Under the pieces are notes generated by a model. It made no database searches. It saw only the letters and a list, made by a program, of their open reading frames with translations, and was not told the origin of the DNA. Below are positions 15,229 through 22,924 of a stretch of DNA of 27,902 nt, in pieces. Origin of the DNA: Phycisphaerales bacterium UBA1845 (GTDB lineage Bacteria > Planctomycetota > Phycisphaerae > UBA1845). A program made the position numbers and the translations under genes. The stretch covers positions 4,804 to 32,705 of the forward strand of contig DDIR01000116.1 in the NCBI GenBank assembly GCA_002338715.1, given 5' to 3'. Every line of letters starts with the position of its first letter. The first letter of the stretch is position 1.

Positions 15229-15957
15229 ATGAAATCCCCCAAACTGGCTATCGTCACTGCGCTGTGTTGCGCGCTCGGCTCGGCGTCGGTCGTCTTTGGT
15301 GAGACGTATCGCGACGATCGCAATCATTTCTCAATCACGATGCCAGATGATTGGGTGGCGATGGTCCCCGAGACGATCAACATGGTCAATAAGATGGCGA
15401 ACTACCAAGCCAAGAAGTCAAACGTGACCGGCGTGGAGTACGATGCAGGCTATCAGCCGTTGGGTACGCCCACGCTTGCTTATCCGTACCTGCTTATTCA
15501 AGTCGTTCGTGAGGATTTCTCCGATGCAAACTATTCGTCGCTTGAACGCGGACTTGGGTTGGCGATGGAGAAAGGTGTTCAAGAAGCGGCTGACGGATTC
15601 TCTGAAATATTAAGCAACGCCGAAGCCGGCAAGCCGATCATGGATCGCGAGAAAGGGCGAATCGTGACGCCGATTGCGATGGAAGTTGCAGGGATTGGGA
15701 AGGTGCGGGGCATTTCGGTGGGGTGGTTGGGCAAGAATGGGCTGATGAATATCCATTGCTATGCGTTGGCCGACGAGTTCGACAAGTGGGCACCGACGTT
15801 TGAAAAGATCACCGATAGCTTGCGCTTCGATGATGGTTATAAGTTTGAGCCGAAGTCGAATCCTGTTCTCAGCGGAGCGATGCGCGGCGCGGTTATTGGC
15901 GCGGTCATCGGATTGATCATTGCAGGGATGAAAGCCGCCAAGAAGGGCAAGGCTTAG
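15229..15957 (+). CDS. Exported hypothetical protein with C-terminal membrane segment
   Basis: Not assigned to a named family. 242 residues; a GAGGAG site lies 7 bases before the ATG, which gives a good signal peptide (MKSPKLAIVTALCCALGSAS...). The region from RDDRNHFSITMPDDW (about 24-38) resembles the start of DUF1795/PsbP-like lipid- or cofactor-binding domains, a loose match. The body is an alpha/beta region with a late helix (FEKITDSLRF). The C-terminus has a Gly/Ala/Ile-rich membrane helix (GAMRGAVIGAVIGLIIAG) and a Lys tail, suggesting inner-membrane anchoring with the bulk outside. Preceded by a possible sigma-54 promoter. Confidence 0.75.
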   Translation: MKSPKLAIVTALCCALGSASVVFGETYRDDRNHFSITMPDDWVAMVPETINMVNKMANYQAKKSNVTGVEYDAGYQPLGTPTLAYPYLLIQVVREDFSDANYSSLERGLGLAMEKGVQEAADGFSEILSNAEAGKPIMDREKGRIVTPIAMEVAGIGKVRGISVGWLGKNGLMNIHCYALADEFDKWAPTFEKITDSLRFDDGYKFEPKSNPVLSGAMRGAVIGAVIGLIIAGMKAAKKGKA

Positions 15958-16018
15958 TGCCGAGTCGTGAGTCCGCGACAATCCCTTGCGCCTTCTGGCT
16001 TAAGTATTCTGCGCTCTT

Positions 16019-16041
16019 GCCGGGTCGATGACCCGACCTAC
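16019..16041 (-). repeat. Single REP-like hairpin, family B, reverse orientation
   Basis: On the minus strand this unit reads GTAG, stem GTCGGGTC/GACCCGGC (one G-T wobble) and loop ATC. It lies between the convergent ends of the exported protein gene and the GH31 gene, 2 bases from the GH31 stop codon, and may help to end either transcript. Confidence 0.83.
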
Positions 16042-16042
16042 C

Positions 16043-19000
16043 TCATGGTTGCAGATGGCTGGTGACTTCTTCTGCCAGTTGGCCGTCTTCTGTTTCCACG
16101 TGCGTTGAGAAGCCCCACATTCCGCCGCCTTGACTGATCTTGAGCAGCAGCGTGTTGCTTCCCTTATTCAGACTTACCTTGACGCGATCCTGCTTGGATG
16201 TGAATGGTCGGCCCACATCATGGCGATAGACTTCTTCACCGTTGAGCCAGACGGCCACGCCATCGTCGCTGCCGATCGCGAGCACGACGTCCATGTCGCG
16301 TGGGGCGTGCAGGTAGGTCAATGCGTATGCCACCGCATTGTAATGGTAATCGCCGAAGTACTTGTGAAACTCGACGAAGAACTCGTCGGTCAGGTCGCTG
16401 TCGGGCGTCACCGGTCGCTCGATCTTCTGCCAGTGAATCGGCTTGTTGTCCTTGCCGGTGTACGTTGCGGCTAAATCGATTTTCTGTTCCGGTGCAAACA
16501 CTGTCTGCAACCGTTCGGCGTCTGGGGCATCGAACGGGCCGAGCAGATGCCAACGATTGATCGAAGGGAACAGCGTCGTGCTGATCGGAATCCCGATGGT
16601 CGCGATGTCAGGTATCTCGACAATCATGTCACCGCGCAGAATCGTGGACTGCAACGGTCCCTCGCGCTCAAGCTCGATCCGCTTGCCAATCGTCTCGCCA
16701 ACCTTGGCCCGGACCTTGCCCGTCGTACCGGCGTCCAGAGTCCTCCAATTCTTCGGCGGTTCCAAATTGAACGATGCACTCCATTCTTTGAAATCGGTTA
16801 GGGTTTGGCTGGTCAGATCGGTCGAAACTTCCAAGGTGCAATGGGTCGCGGTTGCATCCTTTGAGGACGGATGAACATATGGAACCAGACCCAGCAGACG
16901 GCAAAAGCATTTGCGTTTGGTTTGCTCGTCTACCGTCGATCTCTTCACTTGACCAATCGTCTGAATCCACGCAAGGAGGCTGCCTGTCACTGTCTTGTCC
17001 AAGGTTACGCCCATTTCCCAATCGTCCTTAACGATTCTTGTGCCGACTCCTTGTCGATCATCAAGGCCCAGCATGGCTTCGACTTCCGCCAGGGCGCGCA
17101 TTCGCCCGCGCAGTCCACGCGTGTACCATTTATTCTCGACGTGCCGATAGGGCATCTCCATCACGATCGAGCAACCCTTGGTCTGATTGACGGGCTTGGT
17201 TCGTACGACGAACTGCATTTCGTCCAGGTCTCTGCGCCAACCGGGTGCGTCGGGTTGCTCCGCCTCTTCGAGCACTTCACCATCGACCAGAAGGGCTGTC
17301 TCATTCATTTGGAACATCGGTGAAAAGAGATGCAGGCGCAGCTCGTACACTCGCGGTGGTGCGTCCGGCGAAAGCTCCCCGGTTGCAGGGTGAATCGTCA
17401 CGGTGTATTTCTCACCAACATATGCGGCTGTGATTCGCGTCCGTGTTCCGCCATTCTCGTAGTTCGCCGACATACCGTCATCTTCGTAAAGCACGGCCTC
17501 TCCCGACTCACCGGGAAAAACATGTAGTGTCATGGTGTCGTCGCTGATCGATTGCGTGCGCAGCGCACGCGGGGCGGTCGGGATGATCGCACCAGACCGC
17601 GCGAACAGTGGGATTTCGTCCAGACCCGCCTGCACAAGCACCGTCCCCGGACCGTCGTGGATGTCGTCGGTGAACCAGTTGATCCAACGTCCCGGTGGCA
17701 GCCAGACCTTTTGGTGGGCGTAACCGGTGATGCTGTTGGCCGGCTGGGTGATTGGTGCGACCAGCAGATCGTCGCCGAACATGTACTGCCCCGGATGGTT
17801 GTAGGCTTCGTCAAGTTCGGGCCATTCGTAATACAAGGGGCGACAAAGCGGCAGTGCCGTATCGTGACACTTTCGGGCCATCGTGTAGATGTATGGAATC
17901 AATTCATAGCGGAACCGAAACGCCTCGCGCATTGCCTTGAAGTTTTCGGGCGGGAACATCCAGATGCGACGTTCAGCCGCTTCGTTCTTGGTGGTGTGCG
18001 TGCGGAGGATGGGGCTGAACACGCCGAACTGCACCCAGCGCGTATAAAGCTCCGGATCGACCTTGCCCGGTTGATGCCCGCCGATGTCATGACTCCAGTA
18101 GGCGTACCCGACGTTGCCAGCGGTGGCCGTAAAATACGGTTGAAACGCGAGCGACGCCCAGTTGCAAAACGTGTCGCCGGAGAATCCGACCTGATAGCGG
18201 TGATTGCCAAGCCCACCCCAGCGGCTGAAGACCAAAGGCCGCTTGCCGGCGCGATCGGGGTTGGCGGCCATGTCGATCCAATGCAAATGGTTGAGCCAGA
18301 AGAGCGGATCGAGTCCGGGGATTTTCGTTTCTTCGCCTTGCTGCCAATCCATCCACCAGAAGTCGATGCCTTGTCGTTCTTTCGGATGGTGGAGGTATTT
18401 GAAGTAGGCGTTCATGTACTTGGGGTCGGTGCAATCGAAGGGGATGCTGTCGGTGGTTTCCGGTGACAGTCCCATGGCCGTCGCAACTTCGGGGAAAGCG
18501 GCTTCGTGTTTCCCGACGCCGCTGTGGGGATGAAGGTTGAGGGTGGTGCGCAGGCCTTGCTCGTGGACCCATTTGAGAAAACCATCGGGGTCGGGGAAGT
18601 ATTTCGGGTTCCACGTGTAGCCGGTCCACCCGTCGAGGTGCCAGTCCATGTCGATGACGAGGACATCGAGCGGGACGTCATGTTCGTTGAATTCTTTGAT
18701 GAGCGTACGCAGTTCGGCGTCGGAATATGCCCAATAGCGCGACCACCACGTGCCGAAGGCGTAGCGCGGCGGAACGGGGATGCTGCCGGCGACTTTCGTG
18801 TAGTCTTTGAGGGCTTGTTTGTAGTTGTGACCGTATCCGAAAAAGTACCAGTCGAGTGCGTTGGCGTCTTTGCGTTGCTCGACCCAGTGGGGCGGATTGT
18901 TGGCGAACAGCAGTCGGGTTGAATCGTCCACGACAGACCAGCCGTCACGACTGAGGATGCCTTTTTCGAGCGGGCACGCGCCCGATACGCCATCGAGAGT

Positions 19001-19420
19001 GCGGGTTGTCCCACGCAGGTTGCCCGATTCGTCCATGCCGGGCTTCCATTCGACGGACTGGCCGTTGAGTTTGAACGTGATGCTCAAGTTACCGTCGCGA
19101 AACGGTTGGCCGTCATCTTGATAGCGCAGCGTCAACGCATCGGTGGTGATGACGAGCCATTCACCGTCGCGGCTTGTGTTGTATTTCGGAACTTTGAGGT
19201 TGCGATTGATGAAGGTGAAGGAGGCGCGGTCTTCGAACGAATTGGACGGCGACCACTCCATTCGTATCAACTCGGGCGTGAGGATGGTGAATCGCGCATG
19301 ACCCGATTTGATTGTCGCGTCATCGTTGGCGATGGGTGTCAGCAGAATTTCGCCGCCGAGTGAAGGGCTGCTTCCGAGAATTGAGACGATCGTCATGGTC
19401 AAGTAACGCAATGTCTGCAC
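16043..19420 (-). CDS. Secreted glycoside hydrolase family 31 enzyme
   Basis: A 1125-residue exo-acting alpha-glycosidase of GH31 with a predicted signal peptide (LRYLTMTIVSILGSSPS). The core (about residues 200-600) has the catalytic nucleophile Asp358 in IDFWWMDWQQGEE and acid/base Asp416 in GFSGDTF, plus the family signature GYAYWSHDIGG. The 'WWMDWQQG' form differs from the classical alpha-glucosidase 'WxDMNE', pointing to an unusual subfamily. The region after about 600 is beta-rich (DUF5110-like), and the C-terminal about 170 residues (LLGPFDAP...FTSKQDRVKVSLNKGSNTLLLKISQ) resemble sugar-binding jelly-roll (PA14/NPCBM-like) domains. The start is set to the GTG at 19420: it has GGAGG 9 bases upstream, whereas the ATG at 19456 has none. 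Substrate is unknown. Confidence 0.87.
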   Translation of the reverse strand: MQTLRYLTMTIVSILGSSPSLGGEILLTPIANDDATIKSGHARFTILTPELIRMEWSPSNSFEDRASFTFINRNLKVPKYNTSRDGEWLVITTDALTLRYQDDGQPFRDGNLSITFKLNGQSVEWKPGMDESGNLRGTTRTLDGVSGACPLEKGILSRDGWSVVDDSTRLLFANNPPHWVEQRKDANALDWYFFGYGHNYKQALKDYTKVAGSIPVPPRYAFGTWWSRYWAYSDAELRTLIKEFNEHDVPLDVLVIDMDWHLDGWTGYTWNPKYFPDPDGFLKWVHEQGLRTTLNLHPHSGVGKHEAAFPEVATAMGLSPETTDSIPFDCTDPKYMNAYFKYLHHPKERQGIDFWWMDWQQGEETKIPGLDPLFWLNHLHWIDMAANPDRAGKRPLVFSRWGGLGNHRYQVGFSGDTFCNWASLAFQPYFTATAGNVGYAYWSHDIGGHQPGKVDPELYTRWVQFGVFSPILRTHTTKNEAAERRIWMFPPENFKAMREAFRFRYELIPYIYTMARKCHDTALPLCRPLYYEWPELDEAYNHPGQYMFGDDLLVAPITQPANSITGYAHQKVWLPPGRWINWFTDDIHDGPGTVLVQAGLDEIPLFARSGAIIPTAPRALRTQSISDDTMTLHVFPGESGEAVLYEDDGMSANYENGGTRTRITAAYVGEKYTVTIHPATGELSPDAPPRVYELRLHLFSPMFQMNETALLVDGEVLEEAEQPDAPGWRRDLDEMQFVVRTKPVNQTKGCSIVMEMPYRHVENKWYTRGLRGRMRALAEVEAMLGLDDRQGVGTRIVKDDWEMGVTLDKTVTGSLLAWIQTIGQVKRSTVDEQTKRKCFCRLLGLVPYVHPSSKDATATHCTLEVSTDLTSQTLTDFKEWSASFNLEPPKNWRTLDAGTTGKVRAKVGETIGKRIELEREGPLQSTILRGDMIVEIPDIATIGIPISTTLFPSINRWHLLGPFDAPDAERLQTVFAPEQKIDLAATYTGKDNKPIHWQKIERPVTPDSDLTDEFFVEFHKYFGDYHYNAVAYALTYLHAPRDMDVVLAIGSDDGVAVWLNGEEVYRHDVGRPFTSKQDRVKVSLNKGSNTLLLKISQGGGMWGFSTHVETEDGQLAEEVTSHLQP

Positions 19421-19604
19421 CGCGCGTTTCCTCCGTGCATGTAGGTCGGCAGGCATTGGACGCCCGTCGTTGGGTATTGGTGAAACTGGATGCTATATCG
19501 CACAGGTAGGACTCGGCAAGGGGCAGCAAGCTGCGAAGTGAAGATACCGTGTCGGATGTTTGGAGTCGTAGCAGTTTCAATGGGCGCGTACGGATTTAAA
19601 TTTC

Positions 19605-19633
19605 TTGGGGTGGGCGAAGGAGCGTGCTACAAT
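19605..19633 (+). promoter_or_regulatory. Promoter of the Ubl-DUF4132 operon
   Basis: TTGGGG (19605-19610) and TACAAT (19628-19633) are spaced by 17 bases, with an AT-rich patch (ATTTAAATTT) just upstream. Predicted start near 19640 gives a 55-base leader to the ATG at 19695. Confidence 0.5.
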
Positions 19634-19694
19634 CGCCACACAAATGGGTCAAGTACGCCGTCAAGCATCTCGGTCGGATGAAGGAGCATCAACC

Positions 19695-20093
19695 ATGTCC
19701 ATTACAATTGCGATTCGCGATGAGACAACGTCGGGCGACATCCGCGATGCCGGGACGCTTGAGTTTGAATCGGAGCGCACGACCGTGCGTGAGTTGATTC
19801 GCAGCCGCGTGTATCAGGAAGTGAAGGATCACAACACCAAACGCAATCAAACGCACTTCGGCGGATTGGTTCAGCCGACCGACACGGAGAGGGAGCTTAA
19901 CGGCTACCGCTTCAAGCAACCGCGGCAGCTGGATTGGAAGCGGCAGTTCGACGTCGCGCTCAAAGCATTCGATGAGAACCAAATTCTGCTACTCGTCAAC
20001 GATCGGCAGGTCGAAGCGCTCGACGAGGAAATCGTTCTTGCGAAGGAGACAGTCGTATCGTTTCTTCGGTTGATTCCGCTAGTTGGCGGTTAA
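19695..20093 (+). CDS. Ubiquitin/MoaD-like beta-grasp protein with C-terminal Gly-Gly
   Basis: A 132-residue protein preceded by AAGGAG 8 bases before the ATG. No close family was recalled, but the order of elements fits the beta-grasp fold: strand ITIAIRDE, strand TLEFESERT, helix TVRELIRSRVYQEV, a helical insert of about 50 residues (about 47-95), strand ILLLVNDRQVE, then the strand EIVLAKETVVSFLRLIPLVGG. The last 12 residues mirror the tail of MoaD and ThiS ('...VAFFPPVSGG'), where the terminal glycine is adenylated and becomes a thiocarboxylate, or is joined to lysine in ubiquitin. Here the two glycines are the very last residues and are encoded directly before the stop (GGCGGT TAA). No E1-, E2- or JAB-like gene is in the window. 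The DUF4132 gene follows after 23 bases. Fold is inference from strand order and tail. Confidence 0.75.
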   Translation: MSITIAIRDETTSGDIRDAGTLEFESERTTVRELIRSRVYQEVKDHNTKRNQTHFGGLVQPTDTERELNGYRFKQPRQLDWKRQFDVALKAFDENQILLLVNDRQVEALDEEIVLAKETVVSFLRLIPLVGG

Positions 20094-20116
20094 ACCATAT
20101 GGGAGGGTAGCGCGTC

Positions 20117-22609
20117 ATGGGGATTCGCGATTTCTGGCAGCGGTTGGTCGATCGCGGTGGTGCTTTCGCTCAAGCCGATGCGCCGTCGCGACAAGAGGCG
20201 CAAGCGCTGCTGACTGGATACCTTGAATCACACGCTGACAAAGCCGACCATTGGCTCAGCACGACTGCGAAGAACTTCCCACTCACGCCCGAACTCGAAG
20301 CCGCCTCGCCCGAGATTCAATTGCTTGTGCTACTCGCGGTTGCCAATCGATTGTGTGGCACGAATGACTTCTCACCGCGATATGGTTCCAGCCAGGCGCT
20401 TTTCAATCAGTTCATGCGTCGCAAACTTCCGCATTCGGACGCGAGCCTTTGCGCCTTGATCGATTGCGCGGTGAAGGCATCGCGCTACTTTATGCCGGTT
20501 GGGGCACTGATTGGCCAGGTCGAAAAATACGTCGATGGTGGCGAACCTTCCGAAGAATTGGCCCAGGCGCTGGGGCGATTGCATGTCGCGGTCTTGTCGG
20601 TGTATGCAGACGCTGGCGAGCGGCGCAATGCCGACAAGATCAAACGCATTCTGTTGGGTGAAGAGGAAGTACCGCTGCTGAATCTCGGAGATGCGTGGGC
20701 CAAGCGGGCGATGCAGTCGCTTCTGAAACTCGATCCCAAAGCACGCAAACCATGGGAGGACCTGCTTCGTCATGCTTCCGGCGCGATTCAAGCCAAGCCG
20801 AGCAAGAAATGGAACACCGAAGCCCGCAAACTCATTGATGACATCGGCATCGCGCCGCTCCATGCGTTTCTTGAAGAATGCGTATCCGCTGTTGGAGAAC
20901 CCGGTACGCGTGAACCCAATCGATCTCTGGGAGAAGTGTTTGACCCAACGATGATGCACGAGAAGAACGCCGACGTGCTCCGCGGTTTGGTATGGTGTTT
21001 CGCGGGGGAGGATGGCGCACCTTATGCCCGCACCATCGGGGAGCTGGCTGACCGCTGCTACCACAAGATTCCGGAGATCGGGGCCCGCTGCGCCAAGGTC
21101 GGCAATGCCTGCGTCTATGCGTTCGGGCAGATGCCGCCGCCGCACGGGGTTTCCGAACTGAGTCGCCTGCGCACGCGGATCAAACTGCCGAGCATTCGTG
21201 CGACCATCGAGAAAGCGTTGCAAGCCGCGTCGGCCAAAGCGGGTATCAGCACCGACGACCTTGAAGAAATGTCCACGCCGACGTTCGGCATGTCGGCTGA
21301 CGGTGTGCTTCGCGTTGCGATGGGCGAGCACACGGCGGAGTTGGCTGTGGTTGCGGGCGGTAAGACGGAACTGAGCTGGGTGACCAGTGCGGGCAAGCGG
21401 CAGAAGTCAGTTCCCAAGCAAGTCAAAGACAATTACAACGATGAGCTTAAAGCCCTTCGCAAGAAGGCGAAAGACATCCAGAAGACGTTGGCCACAATCC
21501 GCGACCGACTCGAACGCGCACCGATCGAACAGCGCGTCTGGTCGCTTGACGATTGGCGCAAACGACTCATTGATCACCCGTTGGCGGCTACGCTGGCTCG
21601 GCGACTCATTTGGAATTTTGAAGTCGAAGGGAAGACGTCGGCTGCGTTTCATACGGATGATGGCCTGATGACATGCGACGGTGCGACGTTGAACCCAGTT
21701 GACGGGTGCACGGTGACGCTGTGGCATCCGGTCCATGCATCGTCTGACGACGTCCGAACGTGGCGCGTGTGGCTTGAAGCGAAGGAGATCACGCAACCAT
21801 TCAAACAAGCCCACCGCGAGATTTACATCCTCACGCCGGCTGAGGAAGAAACGGACGTCTATTCAAATCGATTCGCGGCGCACATTCTCAAGCAGCACCA
21901 ACTCAACGCGCTCGCGCAACAACGCGGCTGGGTGACGGGCATTTATGGCGGTTTTGATTCCCACAACACGCCGACGATCAGCCTGCCGAAATGGAACATG
22001 AAAGCCGAATTCTGGCTCGAATGGGTTGATGGTGGTACGGAAGGGTTGAGCGACCATGGCATTGCGCTTTACGTGTCGACCGATCAGGTGCGATTTGTCA
22101 CATCCGATGGTGAACCGGTGCGCGTCTGCGATGTGCCGAAGATCGTGTTTTCGGAAGTGATGCGCGACGTCGATCTGTTTGTTGGTGTATCCAGCGTTGG
22201 CAACGACCCGAATTGGGTCGATCAAGGGAATCGGCCGGGGATCGACTACTGGTCGACTTATGCGTTTGGTGACCTATCCGAATCAGCAAAGACGCGGCAG
22301 GACATTCTTTCGCGTTTGCTTCCGAAGTTGAAGATCGCCAAGCACTGCGAGTTGATCGATCGATTCCTGGTGGTGAAGGGTTCGCTGCGAACTTACAAGA
22401 TACACCTGGGCAGTGGCAACATTCTGATGCTGCCCAACGACCAGTATCTCTGCATTGTGCCAGCCCGCGGCACCAAAGGCGCTGACAAATTCTACCTTCC
22501 CTTTGAAGGCGACGGCATGCTCAGCGTCATCTTGAGCAAGGCGTTTCTGCTCGTCGATGACAAGAAGATCAAAGACCCACAGATCGTCGCCCAACTCAGC
22601 CACAAGTAA
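20117..22609 (+). CDS. DUF4132 (MolR-like C-terminal) protein
   Basis: An 830-residue cytosolic protein of the group containing E. coli MolR (DUF4132 with a DUF7737-type C-terminus), whose biochemistry is unknown. The N-terminal half is alpha-helical and repeat-like (HEAT-like), and there is a Lys-rich coiled-coil stretch (about 435-470, DELKALRKKAKDIQKTLATIRDRLERA). The C-terminal part has the family signature YSNRFAAHILKQHQ (from Tyr582), 'KAEFWLEWVDG' and the terminal LPFEGDGMLSVILSKAFLLVDDKKIKDPQI (from Leu794). MolR is named for effects on molybdate metabolism, and the preceding gene encodes a MoaD-like protein, a suggestive pairing but not proof. GGGAGGG precedes the ATG by 7 bases. No signal peptide or catalytic motif is evident. 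Confidence 0.82.
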   Translation: MGIRDFWQRLVDRGGAFAQADAPSRQEAQALLTGYLESHADKADHWLSTTAKNFPLTPELEAASPEIQLLVLLAVANRLCGTNDFSPRYGSSQALFNQFMRRKLPHSDASLCALIDCAVKASRYFMPVGALIGQVEKYVDGGEPSEELAQALGRLHVAVLSVYADAGERRNADKIKRILLGEEEVPLLNLGDAWAKRAMQSLLKLDPKARKPWEDLLRHASGAIQAKPSKKWNTEARKLIDDIGIAPLHAFLEECVSAVGEPGTREPNRSLGEVFDPTMMHEKNADVLRGLVWCFAGEDGAPYARTIGELADRCYHKIPEIGARCAKVGNACVYAFGQMPPPHGVSELSRLRTRIKLPSIRATIEKALQAASAKAGISTDDLEEMSTPTFGMSADGVLRVAMGEHTAELAVVAGGKTELSWVTSAGKRQKSVPKQVKDNYNDELKALRKKAKDIQKTLATIRDRLERAPIEQRVWSLDDWRKRLIDHPLAATLARRLIWNFEVEGKTSAAFHTDDGLMTCDGATLNPVDGCTVTLWHPVHASSDDVRTWRVWLEAKEITQPFKQAHREIYILTPAEEETDVYSNRFAAHILKQHQLNALAQQRGWVTGIYGGFDSHNTPTISLPKWNMKAEFWLEWVDGGTEGLSDHGIALYVSTDQVRFVTSDGEPVRVCDVPKIVFSEVMRDVDLFVGVSSVGNDPNWVDQGNRPGIDYWSTYAFGDLSESAKTRQDILSRLLPKLKIAKHCELIDRFLVVKGSLRTYKIHLGSGNILMLPNDQYLCIVPARGTKGADKFYLPFEGDGMLSVILSKAFLLVDDKKIKDPQIVAQLSHK

Positions 22610-22924
22610 CGATGCCGACACGATCCGAGGGCAAGTCTTAGTATCAATTCGATGAGCGCGACGCCCGCGCAGCCCGATCAAGTTCGCTTCCCAAGGCGAT
22701 TACGTTCCGGCTGATTTCAGTCACTGATTTCAGCCATCAACTCTCCTCTTCCCCAGTGGGTGAAGTTACCGGTCATAGCCCGCGTGTTTGTCGAAAAACG
22801 CAAACATCGGAAACATCCGCGACACATCGCGTTGCTATAATTGCTGATTGCGTCAGAGGTAAAAGTGGTGGGCCAAAGTGATCCATCGTTGCGCCTAATC
22901 AGCGCGCGATCGAGAAAGGTGATT
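22610..22924. other. Gap before the reprolysin gene
   Basis: About 315 bases without a supported gene. The only site noted is TATAAT at 22836-22841, 84 bases before the protease start, without a convincing -35 box. No repeat or terminator was recognised. Confidence 0.4.

Noticed and set aside
17552..18466. 304-codon plus-strand frame inside the GH31 gene
   Set aside because: Antisense to the catalytic core of a clear enzyme; no ribosome site or family match.
19441..19475. GTAGGTCGG near the GH31 start as another REP unit
   Set aside because: The sequence after the foot does not form the stem and loop, so only a chance or decayed match.
20372..21331. 319-codon minus-strand frame inside the DUF4132 gene
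   Set aside because: Antisense shadow; the sense frame carries a recognised domain and a strong ribosome site.
22836..22841. TATAAT before the reprolysin gene as a promoter
   Set aside because: No acceptable -35 hexamer at 16-18 bases spacing, so it is noted only within the gap description.
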